From Spirochaetes bacterium GWB1_60_80 (GTDB lineage Bacteria > Spirochaetota > Spirochaetia > Treponematales > UBA12059), in assembly GCA_001829185.1 (NCBI GenBank), contig MIAR01000016.1:1-45399 (forward strand): a stretch of 45,399 nt of DNA, in the 5' to 3' direction. The translations under genes and the position numbers were made by a program. The notes beneath the pieces are model-generated. The model had not been told where the DNA came from. It saw only the letters and a list, made by a program, of their open reading frames with translations, and did not search any database. This document shows, in pieces, positions 22,933 to 31,537 of the stretch (positions are counted from its first letter, which is position 1; each line of letters opens with the position of its first letter).

Positions 22933-23874
22933 TTATTCAGGAGCTTTGCCGCCGTGCCGGGGGACGCGCGCCAGCAGCCGCTCGGTGTCGTGGCGCAGGC
23001 CGGGGCGCTGCGGCAGGCTGGCCAGGAAGGCCAGGAGCGGACGGCGCCAATCCGGGTGGCCCTGGCGCTCGGCCATGAAGCGGCGGAACAGCTGCAGGAC
23101 GTGAGCCCGGATGACGGCCGCGTCGGCCGCCAGCGGGATGGGCTGGGTCAGGAACAGCTGGTTGATGAAGGCCTCGGCCCCGGCCTGGTCGAACCAGTCG
23201 GGGAACAGGGTGCACATCACGTAGAGGGCGGCCGAGATGCAGTTGACGCTGTGCTGTTTGACGTAGAGGATCGATTCGGTGATGGCCATGGCGCCGCGGA
23301 ATAATTCCTGGACGCGCGGCGCCAGGCTGGTTTCGTCGCCCAGCTTGCGCACCAGGTCGCGGAAGGCCAGCCAGGTGTAGACTACGATCATGACATGCAG
23401 GCTGGGAACGCAGGCGAAATGCGGGTCGGACAGGTGGATGAGGGCGAAGCGCGGTCGCTTGACGTAGAAGGGACGGCGCGTCGTCGACAGCCGCGCCCAG
23501 TAGACGCTGCCGGCGTAGCGGTACAGGTCGGCGATGCCGCGCACGAAGGCGGCGGTTTCGGCCGTGCCGGCCAGGCCGTAATGGCGCTGCAGCCAGGCGG
23601 CGGTGCGGATCCAGAAGGGGATAAAGTCCATGTAGGTATTGATGTAACCGGGCGCGAAGGGCACTAGCTGGTCGAGCTCGTGGTCGACGCTGGAGACGCA
23701 GCTCAGGCGCGGGCCGAAGCGTTCCCGCCATTGCACGCCAAAGAAGTCGCGGGCGGCGTTGCGGACGCAGTACAGGGCGGCCGAGCGCAGGCCAGGTCGG
23801 CTCATCACCGTCAACACGAAGCGGGGAATGGAGACCGACGCGATCGGGTGACCCGACAAGTCGCGTTTGCGCAT
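22933..23874 (-). CDS. Unassigned protein with PAP2-like motifs
   Basis: 313 residues from ATG 23874 (GGAGG site upstream). I do not firmly recognise it. Three spaced motifs recall PAP2 phosphatases: KRP (in FYVKRPRFALIHLSDPH), PSLH (in CVPSLHVMIVVYTW), and a later KQHSVNCISA, with moderately hydrophobic stretches between. The last motif lacks the usual Asp after His, so activity is doubtful. The N-terminus is basic with a possible membrane stretch (~residues 12-45). It ends 13 bp from repeat copy 3. Confidence 0.55.
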   Translation of the reverse strand: MRKRDLSGHPIASVSIPRFVLTVMSRPGLRSAALYCVRNAARDFFGVQWRERFGPRLSCVSSVDHELDQLVPFAPGYINTYMDFIPFWIRTAAWLQRHYGLAGTAETAAFVRGIADLYRYAGSVYWARLSTTRRPFYVKRPRFALIHLSDPHFACVPSLHVMIVVYTWLAFRDLVRKLGDETSLAPRVQELFRGAMAITESILYVKQHSVNCISAALYVMCTLFPDWFDQAGAEAFINQLFLTQPIPLAADAAVIRAHVLQLFRRFMAERQGHPDWRRPLLAFLASLPQRPGLRHDTERLLARVPRHGGKAPE

Positions 23875-24012
23875 GGAATACCTCCGGACAACTGGCATGC
23901 CCGCCGGGCGATCCAGCGGCGGCGGTCAGACTACAACGAAGCGGCCGCCAGTGTCAAAGCGCCGGACGCCGCCACTGTGGCGCCCGGCCGCCTGGTCGCC
24001 TAGGCCGGCCGC

Positions 24013-25476
24013 TCAAACCTGGGCCAGGGCCCAATCCAGGGCAGCCTGCAGCATCGACTCCGGCGGCGCCTGGATGAGCCCGTTATCCATCAGGTCAGTG
24101 AACAGCTGGCGCGCGGCGCGGATGTCGGCCGTGGCCCGCTCATACACCTCGGCTGGCGTCAGGACCAGCCGGGCCAGGCCCTCCTGGGCGGCCTGCTCGG
24201 CCACGTCGGCCGCCTGGCGGGCGAAAACACCGTCGTCCTCCATGGTCGGCATGATGGCGTCGGGCGTGATGCCGCGCCGGGTGGCGAAGTCCGCCAGGCT
24301 GTGGGCGCAACGGATGGCCATGCTGTCGGAGATGGCCTTGGCACGCACCAGCAGCACGCCCTTGAGGATGCCGGGAAAGCAGACCGAGTTGTTCACCTGG
24401 TTGGGGAAGTCGCCCCGGCCGGTGGCCACGATGAAGGCGCCGGCCGCCTTGGCCTGGTGCGGCCAGATTTCCGGTACCGGGTTGGCGCAGGCGAAGACGA
24501 TGGCCTGGGGCGCCATACTGGCCACCCACTCCGCTTTGACCACGCCCGGCCCGCTCTGGGACAGGGCGACCAGGACATCGGCGCCGCGCAGGGCCTCGGC
24601 CGGCGTCTGGAAGCGGCCTGGATTAGTTTGTTGGGCCAGCTGCCATTGCCGGCCGGCCAGCGGGTCGGCCTCCAGATCAAGCCGGCCGGCGTGCAGGCCG
24701 CCATGCTTGTCGAACAGGCAGAGGCGGGCCGGGTCGGCGCCGTCGGCCAGCAGCAGGCGGGCGATGGTGGTGTTGGCGGCGCCGGCGCCCAGGAGCACGA
24801 TGGAAACGTCGCCGAGGCGCTTGTCGGCCAATTGCAGGGCGTTGAGCAGGCCGGCCAGGGTGACGCAGGCCGTGCCCTGGGCGTCGTCGTGCCAGACGGC
24901 GATGCCGCAGCTGTCGCGCAGTTCGTCGAGCACCCGGAAGCAATTCGGCTGGCTGATGTCTTCCAGGTTTATGGCGCCGAAGGACGGGCTGGCCATGCGC
25001 ACGAAGTCGATCAGTCGGGCCGGGTCGGGCCGGCCATCCGGGCCGCGGCTGTTTACGCACAGCGGCACCGCGTCCACCCCGCCCAGGTACTTCATCAGGA
25101 AAGCCTTGCCCTCCATGACGCCCAGGCCGCCGGGTGGCGTGCAGTCGCCGTCGCCCAGCACGCGGGTGGAATCGGATACTATCGCCACCGTGGAACCGCG
25201 GGCGCTCAGGCTGAACGACTGGTCGTTATTATCGCGGATGGCGGTGGAAACGGCCGAGACGCCCGGGGTGTACCAGACATTGAGCCAGGCCGGGCCGTAC
25301 AGGCCGCAGCGTGGGGCTGTTTGGAGCTTGCCACCGTAAAATTCATGGGCCAAGAGCGACAAACGCTTGTAAAACAGGGTCTGGACCAAGGCCCGCCGCT
25401 CCGGATCGGGCAGCTGTCGTACCAGAATATCGTGCAGCCCGGCCAAATTCAGGCCGATAGTAGTATTAGGTAACAC
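24013..25476 (-). CDS. NAD(P)-dependent malic enzyme
   Basis: 487 residues. Conserved malic-enzyme text: LNVWYTPGVSAV near the N-terminus, VSDSTRVLGDGD, the Lys block GKAFLMKYLGGVDAVPLCVN, GAINLEDISQPNCFRVLDELR, VWHDDAQGTA and the dinucleotide fold VSIVLLGAGAANTTIARLL. It decarboxylates malate to pyruvate with NAD or NADP, feeding pyruvate or NADPH supply; zwf, another NADPH source, is divergent next door. The start is GTG 25476 with GGAGG upstream; an earlier in-frame start at 25509 would include the Shine-Dalgarno. No acetyltransferase-like C-terminal domain is attached. Confidence 0.92.
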   Translation of the reverse strand: MLPNTTIGLNLAGLHDILVRQLPDPERRALVQTLFYKRLSLLAHEFYGGKLQTAPRCGLYGPAWLNVWYTPGVSAVSTAIRDNNDQSFSLSARGSTVAIVSDSTRVLGDGDCTPPGGLGVMEGKAFLMKYLGGVDAVPLCVNSRGPDGRPDPARLIDFVRMASPSFGAINLEDISQPNCFRVLDELRDSCGIAVWHDDAQGTACVTLAGLLNALQLADKRLGDVSIVLLGAGAANTTIARLLLADGADPARLCLFDKHGGLHAGRLDLEADPLAGRQWQLAQQTNPGRFQTPAEALRGADVLVALSQSGPGVVKAEWVASMAPQAIVFACANPVPEIWPHQAKAAGAFIVATGRGDFPNQVNNSVCFPGILKGVLLVRAKAISDSMAIRCAHSLADFATRRGITPDAIMPTMEDDGVFARQAADVAEQAAQEGLARLVLTPAEVYERATADIRAARQLFTDLMDNGLIQAPPESMLQAALDWALAQV

Positions 25477-25568
25477 CGTCGTCCTCCGCTGGCAGAAGTA
25501 TAACCCCAAATCCAGGGCTCGGCAATCGCGCCGGAAGCGGAGAAACCTGGCAAAGCGGGCCGGCCGAC

Positions 25569-25597
25569 TGGCCTGGGAGTGAGCAGTATGCTATACT
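25569..25597 (+). promoter_or_regulatory. Promoter of zwf, near-leaderless
   Basis: TGGCCT (25569-25574), 17-nt spacer, TATACT (25592-25597), 5 nt to ATG 25603. The in-frame GTG at 25579 lies inside the spacer and is unlikely to be the start. Confidence 0.5.
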
Positions 25598-25602
25598 TGG
25601 GT

Positions 25603-27108
25603 ATGGATTCGATGAACGGCGGCTCGCACAGTCATTCAACCTGCATCACCGTCCTGGGCGGCTCAGGCGACTTGGCGCTGCGCCGTATCCTGCCAGCCGT
25701 GTACAAACTCTGGACCCTCGGCAAGCTGCCGGCCAGCACCCGCCTGGTCGGCTTGGCCATCGATGAACTCGATACCGCCGCCTACCGCCGCCTGGCCCTG
25801 GCCGCCATCAAGGCCATCCACCCCGGAGAGGACGAGCTGGCCATCCGGCGTTTTACCCGCCACCTTTACTACATCCAGGGCGATATCCGCGCGGCAGCGC
25901 CTTTTGCCGCACTGCGCCAGCGTTATTTCAAGCATCCGGCCACCGACGGCCTTTTTTACCTGGCCTGCGCGCCGGACCTCTTCGCCGAAGCGGCCCGCCA
26001 GCTGGCAACCAGTGGTCTGGCCGGCTTAAACCGCGCGGCCGGAGAAGGCGCCTCGCGCCGCGTCATCGTCGAAAAACCCTTCGGCACCGACCTGCAGGCC
26101 GCAAGAGGCCTCAACCAGTTCCTGCACCAGCACTATCGCGAGGACGACATCTTCCGCATCGACCATTACCTCGGTAAGGACGCCGTCCAGAACCTGATCT
26201 ACTTCCGCTTTGCCAATACCATTTTCGAGCCGCTGTGGAACCGCAAGTACATCGACCGGGTGGAGATAGTCCTGGCCGAGTCCGGCGGCATCGGAAAGCG
26301 CGGCGGTTATTACGACCAGGCCGGCGCGGTGCGCGACATGCTGCAAAACCACCTGATGCAGCTGTTCTGCCTGACGGCCATGGAAACGCCGCCCAGCCTG
26401 GCGGCGGCGGACGTGCGTGAAGAAAAGGTCAAGCTGCTGCGCGCCGCCTGGTTGCCGGAACACTCCGCCGACCTGCCTGGCTTCGTGCGCGGCCAGTACC
26501 GCGCCGGCCACGACGGCCAGGGCGGAGCGGTGCCCGATTACCGGGCCGAGCGGCTGGTGCGGCCGGATTCGGCCACCGAAACCTTCGTCGCCCTGAAGTT
26601 GTATGTCGACAACTGGCGCTGGCAGGGCGTGCCCTTCATCCTGAGTACCGGCAAGGCCCTGGAGCGGCGTTATGGCGAGATAACCATCCACTTCCGGCAG
26701 TCGCCCATGGAAATACCCGGCGTCACGCCCGACGCCAACCGCCTGGTGCTGCGCATCCAGCCGGACGAGGGCGTCTCGATGCGCTTCAATACCCGCGCCC
26801 CCGGCGGCGGCGATAGCGAGCACGAGGAACTGGTAGGCATGCTGCGCGATTCGGCCAGCGCCGCCCCCGGACCATACGAGCGCCTGCTGGCCGATGCCCT
26901 GCGCGGCGATTCCACCCTCTTTATCCGCTTCGACGAGACCGAGGAAGCCTGGCAATTGTTGGACCCGCTGCTGGCCAGCTGGGACAGCCTGAGCGCGGCC
27001 GCCCTGCAACCCTATGCCGCCGGATCGGCCGGCCCGGACATCAGCGGCCTGTACCGCCACCATCCGCTCTGGCAGCAGCCCCGCCAACAAGCCTCAAGCG
27101 GCGCCTGA
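25603..27108 (+). CDS. zwf: Glucose-6-phosphate 1-dehydrogenase
   Basis: 501 residues. N-terminal dinucleotide motif GGSGDLALRR, the invariant active-site segment RIDHYLGK (185-192), VEKPFGTDL and FANTIFEPLWNRKYIDRVEI are all present. It oxidises glucose-6-phosphate to 6-phosphogluconolactone, first step of the oxidative pentose phosphate pathway. pgl and gnd are not in the window. The start is ATG 25603 or ATG 25612; the promoter spacing favours 25603. The 3' end is convergent with the ABC permease. A small hairpin without a U-tract (27103-27122) follows. Confidence 0.94.
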   Translation: MDSMNGGSHSHSTCITVLGGSGDLALRRILPAVYKLWTLGKLPASTRLVGLAIDELDTAAYRRLALAAIKAIHPGEDELAIRRFTRHLYYIQGDIRAAAPFAALRQRYFKHPATDGLFYLACAPDLFAEAARQLATSGLAGLNRAAGEGASRRVIVEKPFGTDLQAARGLNQFLHQHYREDDIFRIDHYLGKDAVQNLIYFRFANTIFEPLWNRKYIDRVEIVLAESGGIGKRGGYYDQAGAVRDMLQNHLMQLFCLTAMETPPSLAAADVREEKVKLLRAAWLPEHSADLPGFVRGQYRAGHDGQGGAVPDYRAERLVRPDSATETFVALKLYVDNWRWQGVPFILSTGKALERRYGEITIHFRQSPMEIPGVTPDANRLVLRIQPDEGVSMRFNTRAPGGGDSEHEELVGMLRDSASAAPGPYERLLADALRGDSTLFIRFDETEEAWQLLDPLLASWDSLSAAALQPYAAGSAGPDISGLYRHHPLWQQPRQQASSGA

Positions 27109-27153
27109 AAAACATTTCAGGCGGGCGGCGCGCTGTCCAGCCTGATGCTCCGC

Positions 27154-27828
27154 CTACAAAGTCTTGCGCTGAAAAATCGCGGCGCTGGCCAGGAGCAGAC
27201 CAACCGGAACCAACAGACCGGTGCCGAGGGCGATGACCAGCGGCCAGGCGCCCGTCAGAAAGACCATCGGCAGCAGCACGATCGCCGACAGCTGGTTACC
27301 CAAATAAACCGACAGAATGGCGGCGGCGGCCACTGAATTAAACAGGACGCCGAACAGTAGGCCCACCGCCGTGGCTACTGCCATAGCCGATAGCGACAAC
27401 AGCAGGGGCACCAGCGCCGCCTCGATCAAGCTGAGCGCCGGTAGGCCGTTGAAGGCATCGACCGCCAGTCCGACCGCCACCGCCAGGAAGGCGGCCACGA
27501 ACAGGCCGGTCAAAGCCGCCAGATACTTGGCCACTAGCAACCAGCCACGCCGGATGGGCCGCACCAGAAACAGATCGTAGACCTTACTCAAGCGCTCGCC
27601 GGTAATGGTGGTGGCCATCAGCACGGCGGACAGGGTGCCGCCGATGGAACCGGTCATCAGGGCGGTAAAGGTGGTCAGCGGCATGCCCTCCAGGTTCGGC
27701 TGCAGCAGACGGAACAACGCGGTAACCAGCGGCAGCCCGATCCACAGCACCAGCATCACCCGAGAACGGCCGAAGCCGCGCAGTTCGTCAAGGTACAGGA
27801 TAGCCAGATTCCGCCACATCGTATTCAT
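27154..27828 (-). CDS. ABC-2 type permease subunit
   Basis: 224 residues with six predicted membrane segments; typical ABC-2 text includes ITGERLSKVYDLFLVRPIRRGWLLVAKYLAAL. It pairs with the ATPase encoded just upstream (ATGA overlap, 27825-27828). An in-frame extension to 27942 lies inside the ATPase gene and is not the start. The transported substrate is unknown. Last gene of the SPFH-RHH-hydrolase-ABC operon. Confidence 0.88.
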   Translation of the reverse strand: MNTMWRNLAILYLDELRGFGRSRVMLVLWIGLPLVTALFRLLQPNLEGMPLTTFTALMTGSIGGTLSAVLMATTITGERLSKVYDLFLVRPIRRGWLLVAKYLAALTGLFVAAFLAVAVGLAVDAFNGLPALSLIEAALVPLLLSLSAMAVATAVGLLFGVLFNSVAAAAILSVYLGNQLSAIVLLPMVFLTGAWPLVIALGTGLLVPVGLLLASAAIFQRKTL

Positions 27829-28760
27829 GCTCCCTCCCCGGTCAGCGCCAGATAGACGTCTTCCAGGCTCGGCTGCAGGTGCCTGAGCGAGCTCAGGGCA
27901 AAGTCGTGCCGCGCCAGGACACCCATCACGGCCGGCATGCAAGTCTCGACCGGCGTTCCGCCGGTCAGGTGTAAAAGGTAGCGGTTGCGGCCCTGCGCCT
28001 GGCAGCGCTCCACCGGCAAACCGGCGAACCAGTCCGCCTGGAGGCTGTCGCGCCGGCTGCTCTCGATCTCGATGACCGATCCCAGGCCGAACTCGGCGCG
28101 TAAACCTTCCGGCGTGCCGAAGCGCTTGATGGTACCCTGGTGCAGAATGGCGATGCGCGTGGCCAGGTCTTCCATCTCGCCGAGAATATGCGATGAAAAA
28201 ATAATATAACGCTTGCCGTCAGCCAGCTCCTGGATGAGCTTCTTCATCTGGAAGCGGCTGGCCGGATCGAGGCCGTTAAGGGGTTCGTCGAGAATCAGGA
28301 TATCCGGGTCGTGCAACAGGGCTTGGGCGAAGCGCAGCCGCTGGCGCATGCCGCCGGACAAAAGGGCGATGCGGCGCGTGGCGACGTCCTTGAGGTCGAG
28401 CCGCTGCAGCGCCGCGCCGATACGCCGCTCCAGATCCTGGCCCGACAGCCCGCTCAGCTGGCCGAAAGTGCGCAGGGCATGCGACACCGTCCGCCATTCC
28501 TGGAAGCCGGCCTCCTGAGGCACGAAACCGATCCGGCGGTGCAGTTCGTCGCGCATGGTCTCGATATTGCGGCCGTCGATGCTGACGCTGCCCTGATAGT
28601 CGCGGATCAGGCCGGTCAGGATGCGCATGGTGGTGCTCTTGCCGGCGCCATTCGGGCCGATGTAGCCCAGCACGTCGCCCGGCTCCAGGGTAAAGGTAAC
28701 TTCGCGCAGGGCCTGGATTTTTCCGTATGCCTTACTGAGCGCGTTAAATGAAATCGACAC
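27825..28760 (-). CDS. ABC-2 type transporter ATPase
   Basis: 311 residues. Walker A GPNGAGKST (35-43), signature LSGGM (134-138), Walker B ILILDEP (154-160) and the D-loop NGLDP. The C-terminal ~90 residues form the extra domain common in drug- or lipid-exporting ABC-2 ATPases. It starts at GTG 28760 behind GGGAGG, 14 nt after the hydrolase stop, and overlaps the permease by 4 nt. It energises export by the adjacent permease. Confidence 0.93.
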   Translation of the reverse strand: MSISFNALSKAYGKIQALREVTFTLEPGDVLGYIGPNGAGKSTTMRILTGLIRDYQGSVSIDGRNIETMRDELHRRIGFVPQEAGFQEWRTVSHALRTFGQLSGLSGQDLERRIGAALQRLDLKDVATRRIALLSGGMRQRLRFAQALLHDPDILILDEPLNGLDPASRFQMKKLIQELADGKRYIIFSSHILGEMEDLATRIAILHQGTIKRFGTPEGLRAEFGLGSVIEIESSRRDSLQADWFAGLPVERCQAQGRNRYLLHLTGGTPVETCMPAVMGVLARHDFALSSLRHLQPSLEDVYLALTGEGA

Positions 28761-28774
28761 ACAGCCTCCCGTTT

Positions 28775-30118
28775 TTAGCGTAGCGCCCTGAAGAAATCGA
28801 CCAGTCCAGCCACCAGGCCGTCGGCCAGGCGGTAATCCGGACTAGAATAGGCCGCCCGGTTATCGGCCTGGTCCGGGCCGACCGCCTTGAGCACATGGTT
28901 CATGTCCGCCAGCTCCCGGAAAGTAGCGTCGGGCCGAGCGGCCGCCAGAGCGCGCACGTCGTCCAACCGAATCTGCAAGTCCCGGCCACCGGCTACGATA
29001 AAGACCGGCACCGGCAAACTGCCCAGCAGTCGGGCCGGTTCGTGTCGGGCCAGGGATATCAAGTAGGGCTGGACGCTGGGGCGGAAGAGGGACTGCAATT
29101 CGGCCGGTACATCAGCCACGTTGCGGCCGGACTGCAATTCGGCTGTAATGCGTCGGACCGCATCCAGTAGCCGCGGCTCGGCGCCGGACAGCTGCTGCAG
29201 CACAGTATCCAGAAAGCCCATCGACAGCGGCGCCAGCAAGGCCAAGGCGTCCACCTGGCCCAGCTGGCTGGCCAGCATGGCTACCAGGGCACCTTCGCTG
29301 TGGCCGGCCAGGCCGATGTGCCGTATCCCCTCCTGCTGGCGCAGCCAAGCCGCCCAGGCCGCCGCGTCGGCCGCGTACTGGTCAACCGTTAAGTCTTCTT
29401 CGCGCAAACCCGGCCAGACGCTGCGGCCGATACCGCGCTTGTCGGCTCGCAGCACCAGGAAGCCGTTGGCGGCCAAGGCCTCGGCCAATTGGCGGAGCGA
29501 ATCATTGCGGCCCGGCAGGAGCATCGAATTACCGTCACGGTCGGTAGGGCCGGAGCCGGCAATCAGCAGCACCCCCATGGTAGCCGGCTGGTCCGGCCGC
29601 AGCAGGCTGCCGTGGAGGACGCCGCCGGCCAGCTCCAGGCTGACCGCTTCGCCGACCGGCTCCGGAACAACCACCGTTGCGGAGGCGTCCGCTGCCGATT
29701 GCCGGGTCAGGCTGAACGTGCCACTGTAGGGCCCCTGACTGAAGCGACCATTCAACTGGTTACCGGTCAGGTTGCCCGTGGCCTGGAGAGGCGGCGATAC
29801 CGGCAGGGTAAAGCTGACAGTCTGCTCGGATAAACTGATAGCGGCCAGCGCTAGATCAAACGCCATCTGCTGGGGGATGTCGATAGTGCCCTGGAAACCA
29901 TCAGGACTTGATACAAAACGCAGAGTCGCGTTCAGTGATTGCCCCATAACTTCCAGGCGGCCCTGCCAGACTCCAGCCAAGCCGGCGCCACTGTCGGCCG
30001 GAGCGCTGGCTGGGTTGTTGGCCGGGTCGGGCTGGTCGGAACGGTCAGAAGTCGCAGAACAGGCCACTACAACTAGGGTAGCCAGCGCCAGAATAGTCAT
30101 TATCGTCGTCAATCTCAT
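28775..30118 (-). CDS. Alpha/beta-hydrolase lipoprotein
   Basis: 447 residues. Lipobox VVAC (Cys20), a beta-rich N-terminal domain ~35-145 (GVWQGRLEVMGQSLNATLRF; a lipocalin-like repeat pattern), then an alpha/beta-hydrolase domain with LLIAGSGPTDRDGNS (oxyanion region), nucleophile Ser274 in GHSEG, Asp in GGRDLQI, and the terminal His in MNHVLK. This layout resembles secreted serine hydrolases that act on acyl esters; the substrate is unknown. Its ATG overlaps the RHH stop (ATGA) and it is 14 nt from the ABC ATPase, so it is co-transcribed with both. Confidence 0.85.
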   Translation of the reverse strand: MRLTTIMTILALATLVVVACSATSDRSDQPDPANNPASAPADSGAGLAGVWQGRLEVMGQSLNATLRFVSSPDGFQGTIDIPQQMAFDLALAAISLSEQTVSFTLPVSPPLQATGNLTGNQLNGRFSQGPYSGTFSLTRQSAADASATVVVPEPVGEAVSLELAGGVLHGSLLRPDQPATMGVLLIAGSGPTDRDGNSMLLPGRNDSLRQLAEALAANGFLVLRADKRGIGRSVWPGLREEDLTVDQYAADAAAWAAWLRQQEGIRHIGLAGHSEGALVAMLASQLGQVDALALLAPLSMGFLDTVLQQLSGAEPRLLDAVRRITAELQSGRNVADVPAELQSLFRPSVQPYLISLARHEPARLLGSLPVPVFIVAGGRDLQIRLDDVRALAAARPDATFRELADMNHVLKAVGPDQADNRAAYSSPDYRLADGLVAGLVDFFRALR

Positions 30119-30294
30119 TTTGAGCCTCCTCCCGGCGTAGTCTTGCGGCGCTGCCGGACGCAATCGGTCAACAGATACTCGATCTGGCCGTTGATGGATC
30201 GGAAGTCATCTTCCGCCCAGGCTGCCAGCTCGCGCCACAAGGCGGGCGACAGTCGCAGTACGATCTGCTTCTTGTCTTTATCGCTGGCTTCCAT
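30115..30294 (-). CDS. Small ribbon-helix-helix (Arc-like) protein
   Basis: A 59-residue frame beginning MEASDKDKKQIVLRLSPALW and ending in a basic tail (CVRQRRKTTPGGGSK). The strand KQIVLRLS followed by helices LWRELAAWAEDDFRSINGQIEYLLTDCV is the RHH pattern of Arc-type DNA-binding proteins. It starts at 30294, 19 nt after the SPFH stop, and overlaps the hydrolase ATG by 4 nt. RHH dimers bind palindromic DNA, so the palindrome at 31364-31384 upstream of the operon is a likely target. The pairing with SPFH-domain genes is, in my recollection, recurrent in other bacteria. Confidence 0.85.
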   Translation of the reverse strand: MEASDKDKKQIVLRLSPALWRELAAWAEDDFRSINGQIEYLLTDCVRQRRKTTPGGGSK

Positions 30295-30313
30295 ATTCAG
30301 GCCTCTATGTTCA

Positions 30314-31339
30314 TCAATAGATGGAACCGGAATTCACCACCGGCTGGGCATCCTTGTTACCGCACAGTACCACCAACAGATTGCTGACCATGGCCGCCTT
30401 GCGCTCCTCATCCAGGTCGACGATGTGTTTCTCGCTCAACTTGGTCAAAGCCATCTCCACCATGCCGACGGCGCCTTCAACGATCAATTGGCGGGCGGCG
30501 ACGATGGCCGAGGCCTGCTGGCGCTGCAGCATGGAGTGGGCGATTTCCGGCGCGTATGACAGGTGCGTGATGCGCGCTTCCATGATCTGGATACCAGCCA
30601 TGGTCACCTTTTGCTGAATTTCCTCCTGCAGGCGCACCGCCAATTCCTGGCTGGAGCCACGCAGCGATTTTTCCTGTTCTTCGTCGCTCGAGTCGTAGGG
30701 GTACAAGCGGACGATGTTGCGCAAGGCGGCGTCGCACTGGATGGACAGGTACTCGACGTAATTATCCACCGCGAACACTGCCTTCGCCGTATCCACTACT
30801 TTCCAGATAACCACGATGCCGATGACGATTGGATTGCCCAAGGCGTCGTTGACCTTCTGCTTGTCGTTATTGAGAGTCATGGCCTTGAGCGACACCGTTT
30901 TCTTGGCCGGCAAATTGAAAGTGATATTATTGATAGTCGCAGCCGCAGCCGGCTTGTCGGTCTTTCCGCTGGTCAAGTCTTTGCCGGCCGCCGGGTTGAC
31001 GGCCGCCGCGAAGGGATTGACGAAGTAAAAACCGGCCGTTTTAAGCGTGCCATGATACTTGCCGAAGAGCGTGAAGACCAGCGCTTCGTTCGGGTTAAGC
31101 ACCTTGAGGCCGACGAACAGCAACGGCCCGAAAAAGCAGAGGTACAGGCCACTGACCGCTAGGCCGAGACCAAAGTAGAGCGGGCTACGACCTTCCTGCA
31201 AAATACTCCAGATCATGAGCCCGATTGCGCCCAGCATCAAGATGATATTCAGAAACAGCACGACCATGCCATTGCCGTGCCTAGGATTACACTCCTCCGG
31301 CAGGCGCGGCGCATTGACGGCATTCAATTCTGTTTTCAT
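30314..31339 (-). CDS. SPFH (band 7/stomatin-like) domain protein
   Basis: 341 residues. Two hydrophobic N-terminal segments (~25-47 and ~53-77), then an SPFH domain ([76 protein letters not shown]), then a helical region rich in Ala/Glu ([49 protein letters not shown]). An insert at ~120-145 ([18 protein letters not shown]) is low complexity. SPFH proteins scaffold membrane microdomains. AAAGGA lies before ATG 31339. First gene of a five-gene operon. Confidence 0.9.
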   Translation of the reverse strand: MKTELNAVNAPRLPEECNPRHGNGMVVLFLNIILMLGAIGLMIWSILQEGRSPLYFGLGLAVSGLYLCFFGPLLFVGLKVLNPNEALVFTLFGKYHGTLKTAGFYFVNPFAAAVNPAAGKDLTSGKTDKPAAAATINNITFNLPAKKTVSLKAMTLNNDKQKVNDALGNPIVIGIVVIWKVVDTAKAVFAVDNYVEYLSIQCDAALRNIVRLYPYDSSDEEQEKSLRGSSQELAVRLQEEIQQKVTMAGIQIMEARITHLSYAPEIAHSMLQRQQASAIVAARQLIVEGAVGMVEMALTKLSEKHIVDLDEERKAAMVSNLLVVLCGNKDAQPVVNSGSIY

Positions 31340-31363
31340 GGTGGTTTCCTTTCGTCAAGCAAT

Positions 31364-31384
31364 TTGATATCATAATGATATCAA
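31364..31384. promoter_or_regulatory. Palindromic operator candidate upstream of the SPFH operon
   Basis: TTGATATCA and TGATATCAA are perfect 9-bp inverted arms around a TAA centre, 25 nt upstream of the SPFH ATG in an A/T-rich stretch unlike the rest of the window. A site this symmetric and close to the start suits a dimeric repressor; the RHH protein of the same operon is the first candidate. Confidence 0.65.
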
Positions 31385-31537
31385 TTAGATAATAATGCGA
31401 AAATTGGGAAATGTCAAAGGGGAAGAACGAAAAATTAGGAAAAAATTAAAACAGAATTATTTGGAGGCTATAGCAGTCGTCCACGGAAAGCATGGCCACG
31501 TCCAGTTTAGCGGCAAAGGGAGAACGAAGGCTGGAAC

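Noticed and set aside
24301-25473. Long open frame antisense to malic enzyme
   Set aside because: Same cause; the sense strand carries every malic-enzyme motif.
26026-27090. Long open frame antisense to zwf
   Set aside because: Shadow of a well-supported gene; no start signal and no recognisable domain.
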